From Mycobacterium sp. (GTDB lineage: Bacteria; Actinomycetota; Actinomycetes; Mycobacteriales; Mycobacteriaceae): a stretch of 5,575 nucleotides of DNA. Positions 4,699-5,575 of this stretch are shown piece by piece; positions within the stretch are counted from its first letter, which is position 1, and each line of letters starts with the position of its first letter. The DNA lies in contig JAHFVB010000354.1 in the NCBI GenBank assembly GCA_023264755.1, positions 1-5,575 on the forward strand, read 5' to 3'. The position numbers and the translations under genes are program-made. Below the pieces are notes generated by a model, which was not told the DNA's origin, searched no databases, and was given only the letters and a program-made list of their open reading frames with translations.

Positions 4699-5388
4699 AT
4701 GAACGACCTGATCGATACCACCGAGATGTACCTGCGGACCATCTACGACCTCGAAGAAGAGGGCGTAGTGCCCCTGCGCGCGCGCATTGCCGAACGCCTC
4801 GAGCAGAGCGGCCCCACCGTCAGCCAGACGGTGTCTCGGATGGAGCGCGACGGGCTCTTGCACGTCGCGGGCGACCGGCACCTCGAGCTCACCGACCGGG
4901 GACGCGCACTGGCCGTCTCGGTGATGCGCAAGCACCGGCTCGCCGAGCGGCTTCTGGTCGACGTCATCGGCGTGCCGTGGGAAGACGTGCACGCGGAGGC
5001 TTGCCGCTGGGAGCACGTGATGAGCGAGGACGTCGAACGCCGGTTGGTGAAGGTGCTCGACAACCCGACCACGTCACCGTTCGGCAACCCCATTCCCGGG
5101 CTGTCCGAGCTCGGCGTCGCGGCCACGAACGACGAAGACGTGACGCTGGTGCGGCTCACCGAGCTTCCGACCGGCTTTCCCGTCGCCGTGCGCGTGCGCC
5201 AGCTGACCGAACACGTCCAGGGTGACAGCGAGCTCATCTCCCGGCTGAAGGACGCCGGCGTGGTGCCCAATGCCCGCGTGACCGTTCAGGTGAGCGACAA
5301 CGGCAACGTCCTGATCGTCATCCCTGGCCACGAGCAGGTCGAACTCCCCCACGACATGGCTCACGCCGTCAAGGTCGAGAAGGTCTGA
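4699..5388 (+). CDS. ideR: Iron-dependent repressor IdeR (DtxR family)
   Basis: A 229-residue protein, one shorter than M. tuberculosis IdeR and near-identical in its first 140 residues as I recall it. Domain 1 (1-73) is a winged helix-turn-helix with recognition helix SGPTVSQTVSRMERDGLL (37-54). Domain 2 (74-140) dimerises and carries metal ligands. Ligands of both known sites are present: M10, C102, E105 and H106 in the primary site, and H79, E83, H98 with E171 and Q174 in the ancillary site. Domain 3 (about 150-229) is SH3-like. Loaded with ferrous iron it binds 19-base iron boxes, repressing siderophore and uptake genes and activating iron-storage genes. ATG 4699 is set by GGAGGG at 4687-4692; earlier in-frame starts add sequence unlike the family. 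It has a possible own promoter and lies directly after sigB, as in mycobacteria (Rv2710-Rv2711). The next gene converges four bases away. Confidence 0.97.
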   Translation: MNDLIDTTEMYLRTIYDLEEEGVVPLRARIAERLEQSGPTVSQTVSRMERDGLLHVAGDRHLELTDRGRALAVSVMRKHRLAERLLVDVIGVPWEDVHAEACRWEHVMSEDVERRLVKVLDNPTTSPFGNPIPGLSELGVAATNDEDVTLVRLTELPTGFPVAVRVRQLTEHVQGDSELISRLKDAGVVPNARVTVQVSDNGNVLIVIPGHEQVELPHDMAHAVKVEKV

Positions 5389-5392
5389 CCGG

Positions 5393-5575
5393 CTACCCCG
5401 CCCGCTGGCCGAAGTTGCGCCGCGGCGGCAGCCGTACCCCGAGGCGTTTGGCCAAGCGGTAGCCGGTGCGGGCAAGCTCGCGAATCTGCTCGGGTCGCAT
5501 ACCCGTCTGCAGCGCCTGGTCGAGCATGCGAGCCATCTTGTGCTCCGGGTTGGCGCGCATGGCTTCGAGCAGACA
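5393..5575 (-). CDS. Unrecognised protein, C-terminal 60 residues (5' end outside window)
   Basis: An open minus-strand frame runs from the right edge to TAG at 5393-5395 without a stop, with G/C-rich third codon positions typical of a real gene here. The visible end reads LLEAMRANPEHKMARMLDQALQ, then TGMRPEQIRELARTGYRLAK, then a basic tail RLGVRLPPRRNFGQRAG. It looks like two amphipathic helices and an arginine-rich tail. I do not recognise the family, and no catalytic motif or membrane segment is visible. The start and most of the gene lie beyond the window. It converges on ideR with only four bases between stop codons. A chance open frame is possible given the short length, but the codon pattern and snug fit against ideR favour a true gene. 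Confidence 0.6.
   Translation of the reverse strand, partial: CLLEAMRANPEHKMARMLDQALQTGMRPEQIRELARTGYRLAKRLGVRLPPRRNFGQRAG

Noticed and set aside
1..5575. Mobile element, CRISPR array, tRNA or toxin-antitoxin module
   Set aside because: No terminal inverted repeats, transposase motifs, spaced repeats or tRNA-like cloverleaf were found; the gene order is conserved chromosome.

Overview
The window comes from a high-GC Actinobacterium. Coding regions show strong G/C bias at third codon positions, and the gene order ridA-like, DUF952, DUF7455, YihY, DUF3039, DUF3099, sigB, ideR closely resembles the conserved neighbourhood around Mycobacterium tuberculosis Rv2704-Rv2711 (recalled, not searched). 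It is ordinary chromosome: no mobile element, CRISPR array, tRNA or rRNA gene was seen. The genus cannot be named from the sequence alone.

Layout: 1-314 is the 3' end of malate:quinone oxidoreductase (mqo). A hairpin-rich gap follows, then a RidA/YjgF-fold gene (513-881, +), which overlaps tail-to-tail with a DUF952 gene (863-1240, -). A divergent gap of about 147 bases leads to a small zinc-ribbon-like protein (DUF7455, 1388-1579, +), a hairpin, and a six-helix YihY/Rbn-type membrane protein (1644-2729, +). The membrane gene overlaps tail-to-tail with a small Cys/His-rich DUF3039 gene (2719-2964, -). The DUF3039 gene is divergent from a two-helix membrane protein (DUF3099, 3034-3420, +). A 150-base control region precedes sigB (3571-4530, +). 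Then come a terminator, ideR (4699-5388, +), and the 3' end of an unrecognised minus-strand gene (5393-5575).

The regulatory core is sigB plus ideR: a group-2 sigma factor for general stress and stationary phase, and the DtxR-family iron-dependent repressor. The sigB upstream region carries a good match to the ECF sigma (SigE/SigH type) promoter, GGGAAC-N17-CGTT. Above it lies a 19-base direct repeat, TCTCAGGA-gaa-TCTCAGGT, with the layout described for MprA boxes. The same promoter layout, GGGAAC-N17-CGTC, occurs once more, upstream of the DUF7455 gene, suggesting that this little protein belongs to the same envelope/thiol stress response. I found no evidence of a wholly new multi-gene system. 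The most interesting material is this paired promoter layout, the candidate response-regulator site, the RidA homologue lacking the catalytic arginine, and the strong hairpins between genes.
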